Origin: Chloroflexota bacterium | GTDB taxonomy: Bacteria > Chloroflexota > Dehalococcoidia > JACPEP01 | Length of the DNA: 32,365 bases | Assembly: GCA_016183425.1 (NCBI GenBank) | Contig: JACPEP010000018.1 | Coordinates: 1 to 32,365, forward strand | Reading direction: 5' to 3' | Notes under the pieces: generated by a model | The model's input: the letters and a program-made list of their open reading frames with translations, nothing else | Databases searched by the model: none | Told to the model about the DNA's origin: nothing | Made by a program: the position numbers and the translations under genes | Shown: piece by piece, positions 31,930 through 32,365 of the stretch | How the letters are laid out: each line of letters opens with the position of its first letter | How positions within the stretch are numbered: the stretch's first letter is position 1

Positions 31930-32016
31930 ATGGCGGAGATGGAGCGAGAGCTGGACGAGCTATGCCGCATCGTGGGGCGCAACATGCTGCCAGACAGGGC
32001 AAAAGGGATTGGGTAG
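31930..32016 (+). pseudogene. 28-codon fragment resembling the hspR coiled-coil tail
   Basis: Reads MAEMERELDELCRIVGRNML and ends at TAG 32016. Its first 19 bases (31928-31946) are identical to 31604-31622 within hspR, where the same frame encodes MAEMERE. It looks like the relic of a second hspR copy or of a partial duplication across the DUF2283 gene. No proper ribosome site precedes it. Confidence 0.5.
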
Positions 32017-32024
32017 GGTGAAGA

Positions 32025-32365
32025 ATGAGCAAGACCATCTTGTTTGTTTCCCTGAAGGATGACCTGAAGTACGTGTCTCAATTGAAAGAACTCATGGGGC
32101 CTATGAAAGTGCGGTTGCTTCAACCGGACCAACATCCCTGGGGAGAAGGGTTAAAGGCGTATGAAACCTATCTAGCCGGGAATAATGTGAGGCCACGTCA
32201 AATGGCGGCTTTGGACAGACTTATCCTATATGTAACGACACAAGTAGTTGCGCATTATGATATTTTGAGTTATATTGGGAGCAAAGATTGTTTGGAGGTT
32301 GCTCCCAATGAAAAGGATAAGCATTCCAGATGCAGAGACTTTTGTCGCCGCAATTCAAGACGAAA
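32025..32365 (+). CDS. Open frame of unknown function running off the window, probably interrupted
   Basis: ATG at 32025 (GGGTGAAG upstream) opens a frame with no stop before the window end, at least 113 codons. The first ~66 residues (SKTILFVSLKDDLKYVSQLKELMG onward, split here: MKVRLLQPDQHPWGEGLKAY) look protein-like but match no family I recognise. After about 32225 base composition becomes AT-rich and the encoded sequence loses coherence (SKDCLEVAPNEKDKHSRC). The natural reading is a gene cut by an inserted element that begins near 32225-32275. Confidence 0.4.
   Translation, partial: MSKTILFVSLKDDLKYVSQLKELMGPMKVRLLQPDQHPWGEGLKAYETYLAGNNVRPRQMAALDRLILYVTTQVVAHYDILSYIGSKDCLEVAPNEKDKHSRCRDFCRRNSRR
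32275..32308 (+). promoter_or_regulatory. Hairpin exposing a ribosome site before the last frame
   Basis: TTGGGAGCAA (32275-32284) and TTGCTCCCAA (32299-32308) form a perfect 10-bp stem. The 14-base loop contains GGAGG, and the stem reaches the A of the ATG at 32308. Such a structure could limit translation of a transposase. Confidence 0.5.
32308..32365 (+). mobile_element. Possible 5' end of an IS630-like transposase gene
   Basis: An ATG at 32308 with GGAGG nine bases upstream opens MKRISIPDAETFVAAIQDE and continues off the window. From memory this opening resembles the N-terminal helix-turn-helix region of IS630-family or related transposases, but only 19 residues are visible. The AT-rich stretch before it (from about 32225) could be the element end. 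Confidence 0.35.

Noticed and set aside
1-32365. CRISPR arrays, tRNA and rRNA genes
   Set aside because: No regularly spaced repeats and no recognisable tRNA cloverleaf or rRNA sequence were found by eye in the intergenic regions.

Overview
The window looks like a chromosomal stretch of a free-living, probably anaerobic or microaerophilic bacterium. My best guess is Chloroflexota, possibly a Dehalococcoidia-like lineage. The guess rests on the gene mix: an LPxTG-tailed cytochrome, MerR-type HspR heat-shock control, a BlaI/M56 pair without a beta-lactam sensor, ferredoxin-linked indolepyruvate oxidoreductase, molybdenum-cofactor genes and an NrfD-type membrane subunit. Several starts are TTG or GTG. 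The taxonomic call is inference and was not tested by any search.

Layout. 1-4610 (minus): one huge, 3'-truncated gene for a NACHT-like NTPase followed by about 30 TPR repeats, with a good promoter at 4650-4679. 4749-7244 (minus): a diheme c-type cytochrome with a C-terminal LPKTG wall-sorting signal, then blaI-blaR1-like regulators; a perfect dyad lies between the blaR1 terminator and the cytochrome. 7535-10229 (plus): aminopeptidase T (M29-like), MscS channel and OtsB, convergent with and overlapping otsA (10183-11736, minus), which together give trehalose synthesis. 12006-13823 (minus): a small membrane protein whose transcript ends carry 16-base complementary sequences, and a GH99-like lipoprotein. 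14035-18508 (minus): dnaN under its own promoter, a small cysteine-containing unknown, and mobB, moeA and mobA (molybdenum cofactor guanylation and insertion). 18710-21274 (plus): iorAB, divergent from mobA. 21281-23789 (minus): two tandem MFS exporters, the second apparently lacking a normal start codon.

24158-29483 (plus): a NarL-type two-component system whose sensor kinase carries a CxxCH heme-c motif in its extracytoplasmic domain. It is followed by a 420-base gene-free region with a 13-base direct repeat and a three-gene membrane operon (two small membrane proteins around an NrfD/PsrC-like quinone-interacting subunit) that ends at a strong terminator. The likely reading is a redox- or gas-sensing kinase controlling a membrane electron-transfer module whose catalytic subunits lie elsewhere.

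29627-31925: a heat-shock cluster. A frameshifted hsp20 and a divergent dnaJ-hspR operon share near-identical operator-promoter elements in which the -35 box is one arm of a TTGA...TCAA inverted repeat; this looks like an HspR autoregulatory circuit. A DUF2283 gene and a fragment resembling the hspR tail follow. The last ~150 bases turn AT-rich, and an IS630-like transposase reading frame may start at 32308, so the window probably runs into a mobile element.

No rRNA, tRNA or CRISPR array was seen.
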